Shown: positions 33,906-44,276 of the stretch, piece by piece
Position numbering within the stretch: position 1 is the stretch's first letter
Layout: each line of letters opens with the position of its first letter
NCBI GenBank assembly: GCA_019009955.1
Contig: CM032231.1
Location: forward strand, 38,927,501-38,991,500
Source of the DNA: Riptortus pedestris
Lineage: Eukaryota > Arthropoda > Insecta > Hemiptera > Alydidae
DNA length: 64,000 bases
Reading direction: 5' to 3'
Program-made: the position numbers and the translations under genes
Notes under the pieces: generated by a model
Seen by the model: only the letters and a program-made list of their open reading frames with translations
The model's database searches: none
Told to the model about the DNA's origin: nothing

Positions 33906-35142
33906 TTATTTTGGGTTTCGGGCTAAGGAGCTGAGAGATTATTATCACAGCCCGGTATATTTTTGGAGACGGAACATCGTGTTGGAAGATCGGATCAAAC
34001 TGGATAGCGGTTGTTGGATCATCGCTACTTCGGAGGATTGTTTTTGTCTGTTGAACAAGCAGACGAACGAACTGTACGTTTATCCTGTAACTGAGTTTCC
34101 ACTGAAATGCGCTAAAGTTGAGGTCGAACTCCCATTGGATTCCGTTAGAGAATTGGTTTTGATGAATCAAAGTTATGTCGTTTTGGGTTCGCAGAATATA
34201 ACGCACGTATACAAGTTGGAACAGGAGCAGTTTGGACTGAGTCTTTACATGACTTATGCGCTTAAACGCGACCCGCCTTCGGTCGACTCTTACCGAGGGA
34301 CAAACGTGGAAGAGTTTGTCAAAAGGGACATTGGGTACGTTGCAGTGCGAGCTAGGGTTCTCGTCGGAGACTACCTTTGGATAATCGACTTCTACGGAGC
34401 GAAACACATCTTGAATCTGACTAATAACGTCAGACGCCTTTTGGAATTGCGTTCATTCTTCGTTCAAGCGTTTCCCGAATTCGGTCTCGTGTTCCTTTAT
34501 GACTTGGGGAGTTATCTCGTCTGCGATCCGAAAGGCGGGGCCGTCTGCCGTATTCCCTTCCCGGATTGCACCTTACTTCTGGACGCCAACTCGACAATAG
34601 TAGTCTTTTACTATCCGACGATTTTGTCCAGAGGTCATTTCAAGTTGGGGTTTCGGCGGCTGGTGTCGGGAAGCCTCCTAAGGGTTTTGAACATCCGGCG
34701 AGACACCAGAATCGCGCTGCACCCCAGAAAAGACGAGCTGTACCTCTTAAATTTGGCACCTTATGAGATACGTTCCTACTCGCCGGTGGACGACTGTTGC
34801 AACTGGGTTTTCAGGCCAGGAAGCTCGCTGTTCGGGACCCGCATGATTCTTAAAGTTTTGGGAAACAGACTGTTGTTTGTCTATCCGTCGCCGGCTCTGG
34901 GGAGACGCGGCTACGCAATTTTGGACCTGAGGGGAAATCTGATAGGCGAGAGGCTTTACAATTTTCGAGAGGATCTCTGGCATTTTTCGGAAGATTTTTT
35001 GGTTTTCAAATGTAGGAATTGGTTGAGTTTGAGAATGTTTAAACAGTTGAAGGTTTTGAGGAGGTCGATAGTTGTGGAAGATGAGGTCCATGTTATAACG
35101 GTACAAAACCCCGTGAAGTCGGAGGTGAGCCTCTGTATGTGA
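33906..35142 (+). CDS. F-box protein gene, exon 2 (C-terminal region)
   Basis: An open frame runs from 33901 to the TGA at 35140-35142, by far the longest in the window. Its GC content is near 50 percent, against an AT-rich background. The first residues after the junction read YFGFRAKELRDYY and FWRRN, continuing naturally from the F-box exon. A GTG at 33979 is internal and not a real start. The remaining 400 or so residues form repeated beta-strand-like stretches (hydrophobic alternation with short turns, e.g. GDYLWIIDF, LFLYD-type, GNRLLFVYP, EDFLVFKC). This suggests a beta-propeller-like substrate-binding region, as in many F-box proteins, but no WD, Kelch or LRR signature is clear. There are no frame breaks, so the gene appears intact. 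Long antisense frames here are shadows. Confidence 0.85.
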
Positions 35143-35280
35143 GATGGAAGGGGTCTCTCTCTCTCCTCTCTCCCGTCCATATTGTACCTGGAGTAGTGGA
35201 CTATATATATTGTATCACGCCTTATTTTTAGAATAGTCTATTATATTTTTGCAATATTTTGTAAATCTGGAATTTTTGTA

Positions 35281-35286
35281 ATTAAA
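35281..35286 (+). promoter_or_regulatory. Candidate polyadenylation signal (ATTAAA)
   Basis: An ATTAAA hexamer lies 139 bases after the stop codon. A canonical AATAAA at 35497-35502 is an alternative. The 3' UTR between holds a (CT)-rich stretch at 35152-35175. Confidence 0.4.
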
Positions 35287-35339
35287 AAAGAATTTTATGA
35301 AATGTCTGAGTATTTATTATATAGCCATTTATTTCCATG

Positions 35340-35800
35340 GAGGTGATGGTGTGTGAGCTGAGCATATTTCGCTTGTTGTGACAGAACCCCTCTCTCTCTT
35401 TCCTTCGTTCGCCCCTCACTCTCCCTCTTACTCTCACTCATTTTCTCTCGCTCCCCTCCCCACATCAGGAGTGAGGCGGTAGACTAATCGGGCGTTAATA
35501 AATATCATTTTTGTTGTATTTCACGATTAACACTATATTAACAATTATTGGGCAAATCTAATTTTTATGATGTTATTATTTATTTATGATTGGATGAAAA
35601 TTAAATGTTTTTATTTGTAAAATTAATTCAAGGTCTTCAACATTTATCATGATCATTATAAATTAATAAAAAACCCCATGAAAAAAAAAAATTTACCAAA
35701 ATCTCTTTATACAAGATGGTTACGATTTGTTTTTATTACAATGCATATTGCTGATATGATATAACTATTAACTGCTAAGGCGACGAATTGTGTTAGGTGA
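35340..35800. other. Pyrimidine-rich then AT-rich flank
   Basis: A CT-rich stretch occupies about 35390-35465. No coding sequence or repeat family is recognised. Confidence 0.4.
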
Positions 35801-35801
35801 T

Positions 35802-35805
<4 letters not shown>

Positions 35806-35858
<53 letters not shown>
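35806..35858. repeat. (TA)n microsatellite
   Basis: About 53 bp of TA, not flanked by A-element sequence. Confidence 0.95.
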
Positions 35859-35866
<8 letters not shown>

Positions 35867-37096
35867 GTTTTATGGTGATTGACTTGATATGGCCCAATTA
35901 ATACATGTTATATCTTAGCATTCTGATTAAGACAGAATGTCCTCTGATCGATGCCGCTTATGATGATGATGATGAGTTGGAATCTCTAAGATTGTCTTTA
36001 GAGTAATAAAGATATCTCAGAGTTTCTACTTCTTGTATCGAGAAATCATAAGCTAATTGAATGAAGAAGGAGCAACCCTTTTAAAAATACTTTAGTGGAG
36101 ATTATAATAGCCCCTTCTTTTCCAGCTGAATCACAAGCGCCATATCTTGCATATTCTATGATGACAGTTTTGCCAAAACATTCTGCTATAGATGCTTGTA
36201 GAAAGTGATTTACTTTTTATAATTATAAATAATAGGCTCAGCTTTCTACTTGCAAAAAATATACTTCAATAACGCATAAATCATGTTATACAATTTGAGT
36301 TAATTGGCAAATGGAAGCAGAGCTCTAAAATATAAGTCCCAAGAAAAAGTTGAAGAAAAAATAAAACTTTTGAGAGAATAAAAAAAAAATTCGGATTGAA
36401 ACGTTTAGCGCTAATGAGAGTTCAAACTTGGGAATATTGTTACAAACTGGCAAGTAATAAACCGTAATAAAAAGTTACTTGAGTAGACTTAGGTAAACTC
36501 GTCGGGAGGCCTGATGAGTCTTCTCGTCATCTTAATTTCTTAATAAATACAAATTTCATTTAGACTTCACGAGGTGCTCAAAAGTTACTCGAAACTACAA
36601 AAAAAAAAAATCCAAGGAAAACATAGAACCTAGCAGAAACCACTGCGCATTAATTTTGAAGAGGGTAAAAGTTTTTCACTTGGAGTGGACTTCCCTCGTA
36701 AATATGAAATTCCCTTTAAATGACTAATTCATTAGCTTTTGAATAAAGATAAAAAGTAAAGAGTTTATGTGATGTGAAAATATACAACCTAACTTGAGCA
36801 GGGGCTTTTAAAATGAATAAGTAGAATCATTTGAAATCAAGAGGGCTATAAAAAACTGAGGATATTTTGTTAATGTACATACACTAGCTTGCCTCATAGA
36901 AATAATTTTTAAAAAGTAAAGTAAATATCAATTATTAAACTCTAAACTTATAACGGTCACTTTTATTTAATCCACTTGATATATAAGTGAATATGAATTA
37001 AAATGAAATGTATTTATTTTCATTTATTGTTGAAATTCTTAATAGGATACGTCAAATATAATTTTGGGTTTCTGTAACAAAATTACTAATATAAAG
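35859..37096. other. No gene recognised
   Basis: AT-rich with several A-runs and no assignable frame or repeat. Confidence 0.35.
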
Positions 37097-37566
37097 ACAA
37101 TTTCTTCACAAGTGTGTGTGTGGTGTGTGTGTGGTGTGGTGTGGTGTGTGTGTGTGTGTGTGTGGTGTGGTGTGTGTGTGGTGTGTGTGTGTGTGTGGTG
37201 TGGTGTGTGTGTGTGTGTGTGTGTGGTGTGTGTGTGTGGTGTGGTGTGTGTGTGTGTGTGTGGTGTGTGTGTGTGTGGTGTGTGTGTGTGTGTGGTGTGG
37301 TGTGTGTGTGGTTTGTGCGTGTGGTGTGTGTGTGTGTGTGGTGTGTGTGTGTTGTGTGTTGTGTGTGTGTGGTGTGTATGTGTGGGTGTTTTGTGTGTGT
37401 GTGGTGTGGTATGGTGTGTGTGTGTGTGTGGTGTGTGTGTGTGGTGTGTTTGTGTGTGTGGTGTGGTGTGTGTGTGGTGTGTGTGTGTGGTGTGGTGTGG
37501 TGTGTGAGGTTGTGTGTGGTGTGGTTTGTGCGTGTGGTGTGTGAGTGTGTGTGTGTGTGTGTGTGG

Positions 37567-37597
<31 letters not shown>

Positions 37598-37664
37598 TGT
37601 GTGTGGGTGGGGTGGTGTGTGTGTGTGGGGGGTGTGTGTGGTGTGTTGTGTGTGTGTGTGGTGT

Positions 37665-37699
<35 letters not shown>

Positions 37700-37732
37700 T
37701 TTTGTCTGGTGTGTGTGTTGTGTGGTGTGGTG

Positions 37733-37763
<31 letters not shown>

Positions 37764-38026
37764 GTGTGGTGTGTGTGTGTTTGTGGAGTGTTGTTGGTGT
37801 GTTGTGTTGTGTTTGTGAGTGTGTGGTGTGTTGTCTGTGAGGTGTGTGGGTGGTGTGTGTGGGTGTGTGTGGTGTGTGTGTGGTGTGGTGTGGTGTGGTG
37901 TGGTGTGTGTGTGTGTGTGTGTGTGGTGTGTGTGTGGTGTGGTGTGGTGTGTGTGTGGTGTGGTGTGGTGTGTGTGTGTGTGTGTGGTGTGGTGTGTGTG
38001 TTTGTGGTGTGTGTGTGGTGTGGTGT

Positions 38027-38071
<45 letters not shown>

Positions 38072-38143
38072 TGTGTGTGGTGTGGTGTGTGTGTGTGTGT
38101 GTGTGGTGTTTTGTGTGTGTGGTGTGTTGTGTGTGTGTTTTGT

Positions 38144-38180
<37 letters not shown>
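37097..38180. repeat. Long (GT)n / GTGTGG array, about 1.1 kb
   Basis: Continuous GT dinucleotides are interrupted at short irregular intervals by an extra G (gtgtggtgtgg). Open frames full of C, V and W in all three plus-strand frames are produced by the repeat and are not genes. The strand is fully asymmetric: purine/pyrimidine alternation with G only on this strand. Confidence 0.98.
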
Positions 38181-38182
<2 letters not shown>

Positions 38183-39049
38183 GTGTGAAATTCTGAATGC
38201 TTATATAAGATTTATAAATATATAAATCCTTGTTTATAAATTTTTACTAATTGTACTTTTATTAACTTTTATAAAATATTTTATTTTTCGAATTTAACAT
38301 TGCGTTTTTGTTTTTTATCAGTTTTTCATGTTCTGTTTCTGTTTCCTTTCTATAACTTTCTGTGTTCAATAATTTTCTTTGTTTTAATAGTTTTATTTCC
38401 TATTTTATTTTCCGCTAATATTATCGCCCAGCAGCAGCTATGAATTTTTATTAACTACGAGTATATTCAATAATTTGGAGTAATTTTTACCATTTGGTTT
38501 ACATGATAAAGGGTGTAAATCGCTACAATTGCGAGACACCAAACAAATAAATAAATAAATAAATAATTTCTTCACAAATTGTATTTATGTTCTATTTGCT
38601 ATTTATTAATAATTTGTTTGAACTATTTAGTATGGCATAATAAGAAATGTATATGCTTTCTAAAAAGGTAGTAAATATATCTACATTTGTTATAAATAAA
38701 CAACATAGAAAGAACATAAAATTCATTTCAAATTGAATGAATATATTTTATAATATTTATCAATTCAACAATTATACATATTGAAATAATTTAGTTAATC
38801 CTTATAACACCCTCAATATATAATATGCATTTTTAATTTAATAGGTTGCTTTATTTACAACTTAAATTTGTATTATTGAGATAAATATACTTTATGAATG
38901 ATAAAACATTTGTCTTCATCTTTAAAATAAAATATGTTGATTATAAATTATTTCTTGATCAATTAATGTGGGAAGTATATTGAAGGTTTTTTATACTGAA
39001 ACATTTAGGCCTAATACCTATTAATTTCATTCCATATTACATAAAACTA
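38181..39049. other. No gene recognised
   Basis: Very AT-rich, with a short (AAAT)n at about 38548-38565. Confidence 0.4.
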
Positions 39050-39175
39050 ATCGGGACCTAAAAGGTTACCAACTTTTCTAGGGTGAGGCAAAGAAATATA
39101 TTTAGTGAATTTGTCACTAAATAAGTCCCTAAATAAGTTCCTATGCCTTAACACACATGGCTAATTGTTGGGTAA
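39050..39175 (-). repeat. SINE fragment
   Basis: The minus strand shows part of the head (ttagccatgtgtgttaagg), the tttagtgac body block and the caccctagaaaag block. The middle is rearranged, with the body block partly duplicated. Confidence 0.6.
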
Positions 39176-39800
39176 CCAAAACGTTGAATTTCGTTGAGAA
39201 ACCAATTTATCTCAAATCGCCAAGAACCATAACGCTGATATTAATGGTAAGGTGGTATCTACCCACGTAAAATATCTTGCTTTAAACTTGGAGGACCGCT
39301 AGGAAAGCTGGACACCGATTTTTTGATAGCCGTGGCTCTGAAGTAAATAATATCTAATAGTGTTTATCATACAGTCGCTATCAGCAAACTTGTTTTTCTC
39401 TGCTCATTTAAAATGTATCAAGAAATCGGTTGACCTTTTAATATGGCTGCCAGCGGGTTTAGGGACCGCCTTTAATTATTCGGCCCTTTATAGTCAATCT
39501 TGCCCTATCTAGTTTACCGCATCGCTCATTATGCCATAACCAAACTGTTTCATTATTTCCTCCAGCGAGGTATGCAGGTATTTTCTACCGTATCTCTAGC
39601 CTAATTGCAAACGAGAGTGGTTTTCTCCCGTTTTCGATGCCGGTGTGACGCTGTTCCATTTGAATATGCATCCCCTGTTAATTACACCGCTTGAAAACCT
39701 AGTTTTTTTTTTTTCATCTGTTTCGTTAGCCCCTATTCGTGGAAAATTTTCTCCACCGATAGAATCGATGTTTATTAAAAGGAAAAAAAAAATATGATTG
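39176..39800. other. GC-richer unassigned segment
   Basis: At 39240-39700 base composition is more balanced and several frames are open for 30-60 codons, but no motif is recognised. Confidence 0.3.
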
Positions 39801-39992
39801 CAGACAATTGGAAGTAGAACATGGTCGATGACACTTTCTGATTTAATGAAATTTTTTTTCATTCTTGTTTGTTCACATTCAACAGGATATACATGGATGA
39901 TGGATATATTTCTTCTGAATCTGACAAACGGATGTAGAACATGGTAGATGACATTTTCTGATTTAATAAAATTTTGTTTCATTCTTGATTGT
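39801..39992. repeat. Two-copy tandem duplication, period about 117 bp
   Basis: gtagaacatggtcgatgaca with the following ttctgatttaatgaaatttt (first copy) recurs as gtagaacatggtagatgaca (second copy). The copies are about 90 percent similar over about 73 bp. Confidence 0.75.
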
Positions 39993-40827
39993 TATTTTTT
40001 TTGGATGAATTACAAATTTTTTAATTTTATTCTGTATTATTTTATACATGTGAGATTTATTTTTCAACTATTGCATTCTGATATAACATATATTATATCT
40101 GTTATATCAGTGGATTTGCGATTAGGTCGCGTATACACTTCTTCATATTGGCGGCACCAACGAGAAATATTTAAATTTTTTAGTTACATGTTTTATTAGT
40201 ATTTAATTTATTTCATTATTCTCGTATCGTTCTTGTGAATTGTTATACCATACCCTACTTAACATTGACCATCTACAGAAATTTAATCCTTAAATCCCCC
40301 CGCCACAATTCATTTTAGAAATTGTTGGCTACAATAAAACATTTTCCGTTTACCATCTGTACACTACAATTTATATCAAATCAGCAGCTGATTGCATCAA
40401 ATAGTGAGAAGTTTCGACAACGGGGAGGTGGAAGCTTTTAAAAGTCAAAATAATAGGATGAAATATGATGGAAAATAAAGGCTAAAGAGAAGCTCGGATA
40501 AGATAAATTGATGAAATTATACTAATTGTCGAGCTGGCATCATAAAGTTCTGATAAATCTGTGTTTGATAGACCGTAAAATTTCATTATCAGTGTCCCTG
40601 TTCTTCAAAACTCTGTTAAAAATAAATTAAGTCCGTAGAAATCTTTTGAAATTAAGCAAAGACGTTCAGTATATTGAACAGTAAAAACCCATATAAATTC
40701 ACACCTGTAAATGTAGAAGAGCAAGAAGACAATTCCTCTATTACTACGATAGTTTTGCAACACCCTTTAATTTTTTTTTCTATATCTTCTTATTATCTTT
40801 AACAGGAAGCTCAGAGATTTTTGTGTA
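39993..40827. other. No gene recognised
   Basis: AT-rich sequence without an assignable frame. Confidence 0.35.
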
Positions 40828-41076
40828 CTAATACGGCTTTTTAATATCATAAGTTATTGACACACAATCAATACTCATTTTGTCAGATGGAATATGATGG
40901 AAAGAGGGCGTCCTTGGTACATTCCTCATGCTTAGCCAGTCAAGTAGTGTAACTGAAGTAATAGATTGTGCAAACGCTGTTAGTACAACAGACCATATCA
41001 ACATTGCGCCGGCTATGCAATCTGACAACCAATGAGCCTCTTCATATGCCATATCTCCTTCCACAAAGAAGGCTCC
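40828..41076 (-). pseudogene. Possible coding remnant with a PAP2-like motif, cut by a SINE
   Basis: The minus-strand frame contains EEAHWLSDCIAGAMLIWSVV and ends at a stop at 40828. H-W-x-S-D-x-[IL]-A-G followed by a hydrophobic segment resembles the third signature of PAP2-family phosphatases (S-R-x-x-x-x-x-H-W-x-S-D-x-x-A-G). The S-R part and the two earlier signatures are not present. The frame upstream is broken by the SINE at 41077, and even after mentally removing the SINE it reaches a stop about ten codons further. A chance resemblance is quite possible. Confidence 0.2.
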
Positions 41077-41313
41077 GGGGCTCGGGTTGGCCATGCAAGT
41101 TAGGGCGTTGGTCCTAATCTCCCATGGCAGACAGAGTGGCGGGTTCGAATCCCGCCCTGGGCAATAGAAATTTATTTAATGACGAACTCATTAAATAAAC
41201 TCCTTGTGCCCACCCTGGCTAGAATAGGGTGGTAACCTGTAGATAACCCGTCCCGATTAGCTAAGTAGCATAAAGTGGGCGTAAAAAAAAAAAAAAAAAA
41301 AAAAGAAGGCTCC
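41065..41313 (+). repeat. tRNA-derived SINE, full length with target duplication
   Basis: This is the reference copy for the SINE. The element is at 41077-41301: head ggggctcgggttggccatgc, perfect B-box gggttcgaatcccgcc, body with aatttatttaatgacgaac, the ccaccctggctag block, the gataacccgtcccgattagc block, and an A-tail of about 20. It is flanked by a 12-bp direct repeat aaagaaggctcc (41065-41076 and 41302-41313). Target duplication and A-tail show LINE-assisted retroposition. The head fits class II tRNA (Ser/Leu-like). Confidence 0.95.
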
Positions 41314-41499
41314 AACTCTATTATCAACCATATATTAATGGTATCCGGCAAAATGTCAATTTTACAACAGTTAAGGCAAATCAGCTGTTGGGGTTGCACT
41401 GAAGTTGCGATTTTCAAAGTGTTTCTTTGCATGTCCAAGGACTCTGCCTAGGAGATGGCGAAAATGAAGTTGATTGATGGTTACTAAACTCGATATTAA

Positions 41500-42569
41500 C
41501 CCTCCGTCGGGCGCGTGATCACTCAGATACACAGTTTCTAGAAAAATATTTGCCGCACTTCCTAGCAGAGAGTGGTGGTGTAGTGCTTCGAGTTATGTTC
41601 TTTATAGGTCTCCCCCTCAAGGTATGTTGTGTCACTGTGTTTAACGGAGTCGTGTGTTTCACCTGTCATTAAATTGTATCTCCTAGATACCACGCGCCCG
41701 ATCACGTAAGTTTTTTTGAAATCCGTATTTCATAAATATGTACATCAATTAAGTTTCTCTTTATTAAATGGAATCATATAAACTTATTATTCTACTATTT
41801 TGCTCAAACATGAGCTTTCAGATGAACTTGTACAAGGATATATTGCACGACGCAGTGACAATAGTAGACGTTTACCAACCGAACTAAGGACGAAACTTGA
41901 AGACTACAGAGACTCATAAGAGTACACTAGCTCATTGGATCACACATTGAACGCAAGTACAGAACAGCATAAAAAAAAAGTCCCTCCGCTACAACGAGCA
42001 AAAGAAAATGATGTGAACCAAGCAAAACTGAAAATAAATGTAGGTGTACTAATTACTGTTGTGAGATTTGCAAAAACAAAATTTGTTAACAACGTAGTTC
42101 CATGCTTTGTCCTAATTGTAATGCAGCTCTGGAAAAGAAATAACAATTGAACTGGTATTTTTAAAATTTTTTGATGATTTTCATTAAGTCTTATCTAAAA
42201 GTGATTTCGTGCTACTTATTTTTGATTGAAGTTATATTTAGATATTGTTCACAAACTGAAATGAATATGTATAATGTGTATAATTAAGGCATGTGCATTT
42301 AAAAAAAATCCTTTTGATATTTGTGTTTTTTAATTATATTTTAAAAATTATCGTCCACCGTTTCTTTATATTATAATACTTGACAATTTTAAAAATTATT
42401 TACTTTTTTCAAACAAATACTTCTTCTGTTATGGTTTCTAATCACACGCTGAACATTTTAGTGCAAAATATATATTAAAAAAAACTGTATTTCCGTAAAA
42501 ACGGTTGAGGATGATCTGTGAGATACACGCGCCCGATGGCGGAACATTCTTGACGCGCCCGGCCGAGGG
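41500..42569 (+). mobile_element. piggyBac element, non-autonomous, 1,070 bp
   Basis: The element is bounded by TTAA at 41496-41499 and 42570-42573. The left end is CCCTCCGTCGGGCGCGT; the right end is its inverse with two differences (acgcgcccggccgaggg). TTAA target duplication and CCC...GGG ends are diagnostic of piggyBac. Subterminal copies of the CGCGCCCGAT motif occur at about 41695 and 42530. A decayed transposase C-terminus lies inside (41800-42151), so this is an internally deleted derivative of an autonomous element. Confidence 0.9.
41800..42151 (+). pseudogene. piggyBac transposase C-terminal remnant
   Basis: The frame through 41809 reads HELSDELVQGYIARRSDNSR and RLPTELRTKLED, then a TAA. 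The L...L...I-x-x-R.......R-L-P-x-x-L-R pattern is typical just before the C-terminal cysteine-rich domain of piggyBac transposases. In a shifted frame near 42045-42145 cysteines appear in C-R-C-T-N-Y-C-C-E-I-C and, after a stop, C-P-N-C, consistent with a degraded cysteine-rich domain. The catalytic DDD region is missing. Confidence 0.7.
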
Positions 42570-42660
42570 TTAAAACGCTTTGTGAAAAATCAAAGATGAA
42601 ATCTGCAAATGGAAGAGTGGTAGCAATGAGGAAAAGGTATATATTATTGTAGAAAAGGTA

Positions 42661-42736
42661 ATGTTCTAACTAACTGATATACTTATTAGCCTTTAAGGAT
42701 TTCCAGAACACAGTAAACCCTTACTGCTATTCATAT
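42661..42736. other. Short unassigned spacer
   Basis: Nothing recognised between the A-element remnant and the LTR. Bases 42733-42736 (ATAT) are the LTR's left target copy. Confidence 0.4.
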
Positions 42737-43242
42737 TGTTATGAAAATTAAATACATGAAAAACTAAACAGAGATAGTCACGTATTTGGGAAGTGCGAGG
42801 TGGATCAAAGAAGCCGACAGAGGATCCAGTTCGTTCGAGTCCTGTTCTGGAAGGGTCTGGGCCGTCCCTTTGATGTTTTACCGCCAACCTATATAAGACC
42901 CTAGTCAGTTTAGTTTTGTTCTCAAGTGCTCATATGTGCGTTCAGTGATACAGTGCAACTTAGTGCAGTGCAGTAAAGTGTTTTTATGTGAAGAACAGTG
43001 CAGTGCCGTCCTTTTGTGTACTTCAGTGACCGTGAGTGAATTATTGGACTGTGTAATAACAAGAACGGTGAAGCTATTAGTGCAGACTGTGAGTACTAAT
43101 TAAGAATAATTAACCAAGTGTATAGTGCATTCTTAAATAAATTGTGCAGTGATAACAACTCTGAAGCTTGTGTGTGTTTAATTTTTCAATCCAAAAGCAT
43201 AATAAGCAACGTTTATTACTGATTTTGTAATAAAACGTAACA
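42737..43242 (+). mobile_element. Solo LTR, 506 bp
   Basis: It begins TGTTATG and ends CGTAACA (5-bp perfect inverted ends TGTTA/TAACA) and is flanked by the 4-bp direct repeat ATAT (42733-42736 and 43243-43246). Inside is a TATA box TATATAA at 42890-42896, a purine/pyrimidine-mixed R-like region and AATAAA at 43136-43141. No primer-binding site, internal coding region or second LTR is nearby. It is the expected product of LTR-LTR recombination of a Ty3/gypsy-type retrotransposon (4-bp duplication). Confidence 0.85.
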
Positions 43243-43246
43243 ATAT

Positions 43247-43958
43247 GTTTATCTAGTTAGGCTATTATATCAGTAGAACTCCGATGTCATCTCAGTACTG
43301 GAATCTCTTATCAGATACAATTTTCACATGGTTCCTGCGAGGGGTGGGTTTTTATAACCACACAGGGTAAATTCAGGGCGGACTTGGTTGTTTGATACAA
43401 AGACAAGGCCGCTGTTATTGATGTACATGGGGTAACCGCGGCAGGACCCTTGAAAAATAGCTTCTGCCGGAAGAAAAATAAATAATATCAGCTGTAGCTG
43501 AAGATGGCTCGCTGATGTGGAGCCAGACATGGCCACCGGTAACCCTGTCTTACAAAGGCGTCTGGTACAAGAAGAGCAGTGTAGCCTCTAAGATGGGCTG
43601 CGAGAGCTGGGAGAGAGTCAGGCTACACTGGAGTGGATCACCATCAAAGTGCTCAGTGGAACCTGATTCGTGTGGGCCAAGTTCAGTACCTTTCCTTCAG
43701 GGCAGCTGGCAGACCAAGAGAAGGTGTTGGATAGGCTCGGGGAGTATGGTGGAAGTGTCCTGAATCTATGGTGTGCTTGTTTCAGGACGAAGACAGGGGA
43801 CCAACGCTTCGGCATAGAAGTTATTTATTTATTTAAGCATGTTTCTTTTTGTTTATTATTAAGAGGGTTTTTTTCATATTTATTTATTTTTCTCTCTATT
43901 GTTCTTTTTTATATTTCTGTTTGTAGTTTTAGTTTTAACTAGGTTGTATCTCTAGAAG
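43247..43958. other. GC-richer unassigned segment with overlapping frames
   Basis: At about 43280-43830 composition is near 50 percent GC, and frames of 65-90 codons are open on both strands. A minus-strand frame (43324-43536) starts with a hydrophobic stretch (LQLQLILFIFLPAEAIF) like a signal peptide, followed by C-R-G-Y-P. No family is recognised. It could be an exon, retrocopy or internal retroelement piece. Confidence 0.25.
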
Positions 43959-44276
43959 GAATTTGAAGTATCTCCGTTACTATACGTCGGATCGATCTTA
44001 CCAATCTTACAAATTTACTATAAATATTGTTCTATATATTTATTCTCTATCTTGAATATTAACCGAGATATTTGCATTTGTATTGTGTGTGTGGTCGGCT
44101 ATGTTCGGGACATTCCGCCAAGAGCTAGGGAGGCCGTTCCCGTAACTGTTCGTCCCTCGTGAATAGGTTTAGAGATTCCTCACTACTGCCGTTATTAGTA
44201 GGCAGATTTCTCTATTGTAAAACTTCACGTGGGAAATCTGCTTAGTTTACGCAGTCCCTGCGTGACGACTTTTATT
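43959..44276 (-). repeat. A-element 5' half, short variant
   Basis: The reversed internal block from gaagtatctccgttactata leads through the ggccgttcc.../ctcgtgaatagg segment to the 5' hairpin end at about 44276. The (TA)n and 3' end are absent. Confidence 0.8.

Larger units (their letters stand above)
41372..42660 (-). repeat. A-element fragment split by a piggyBac element
   Basis: The left part at 41372-41499 runs from the diverged 3' terminus to actcgatattaa. The right part from 42570 continues as ttaaaacgctttgtgaaaaa and fits the next bases of the reversed A-element. The 1,070-bp piggyBac lies between with TTAA on both sides. The A-element's central TA part is deleted in this copy, which is diverged overall. 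Confidence 0.75.

Noticed and set aside
33979..33981. GTG as the start codon of the long frame
   Set aside because: Nuclear animal genes rarely start with GTG, the frame is open upstream to 33901, and an in-phase F-box exon precedes it.
33868..34407. Minus-strand frame of 179 codons
   Set aside because: It is the antisense of F-box exon 2. The plus-strand frame is longer, and its reading agrees with the F-box exon phase.
34747..35106. Minus-strand frame of 119 codons
   Set aside because: Antisense shadow of exon 2 without a domain.
37114..37818. Plus-strand frame of 234 codons rich in C, V, W
   Set aside because: Produced entirely by the GT dinucleotide array.
41077..41170. Possible functional tRNA gene
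   Set aside because: A- and B-boxes are present, but the cloverleaf is incomplete and the unit is the head of a SINE repeated many times in the window.
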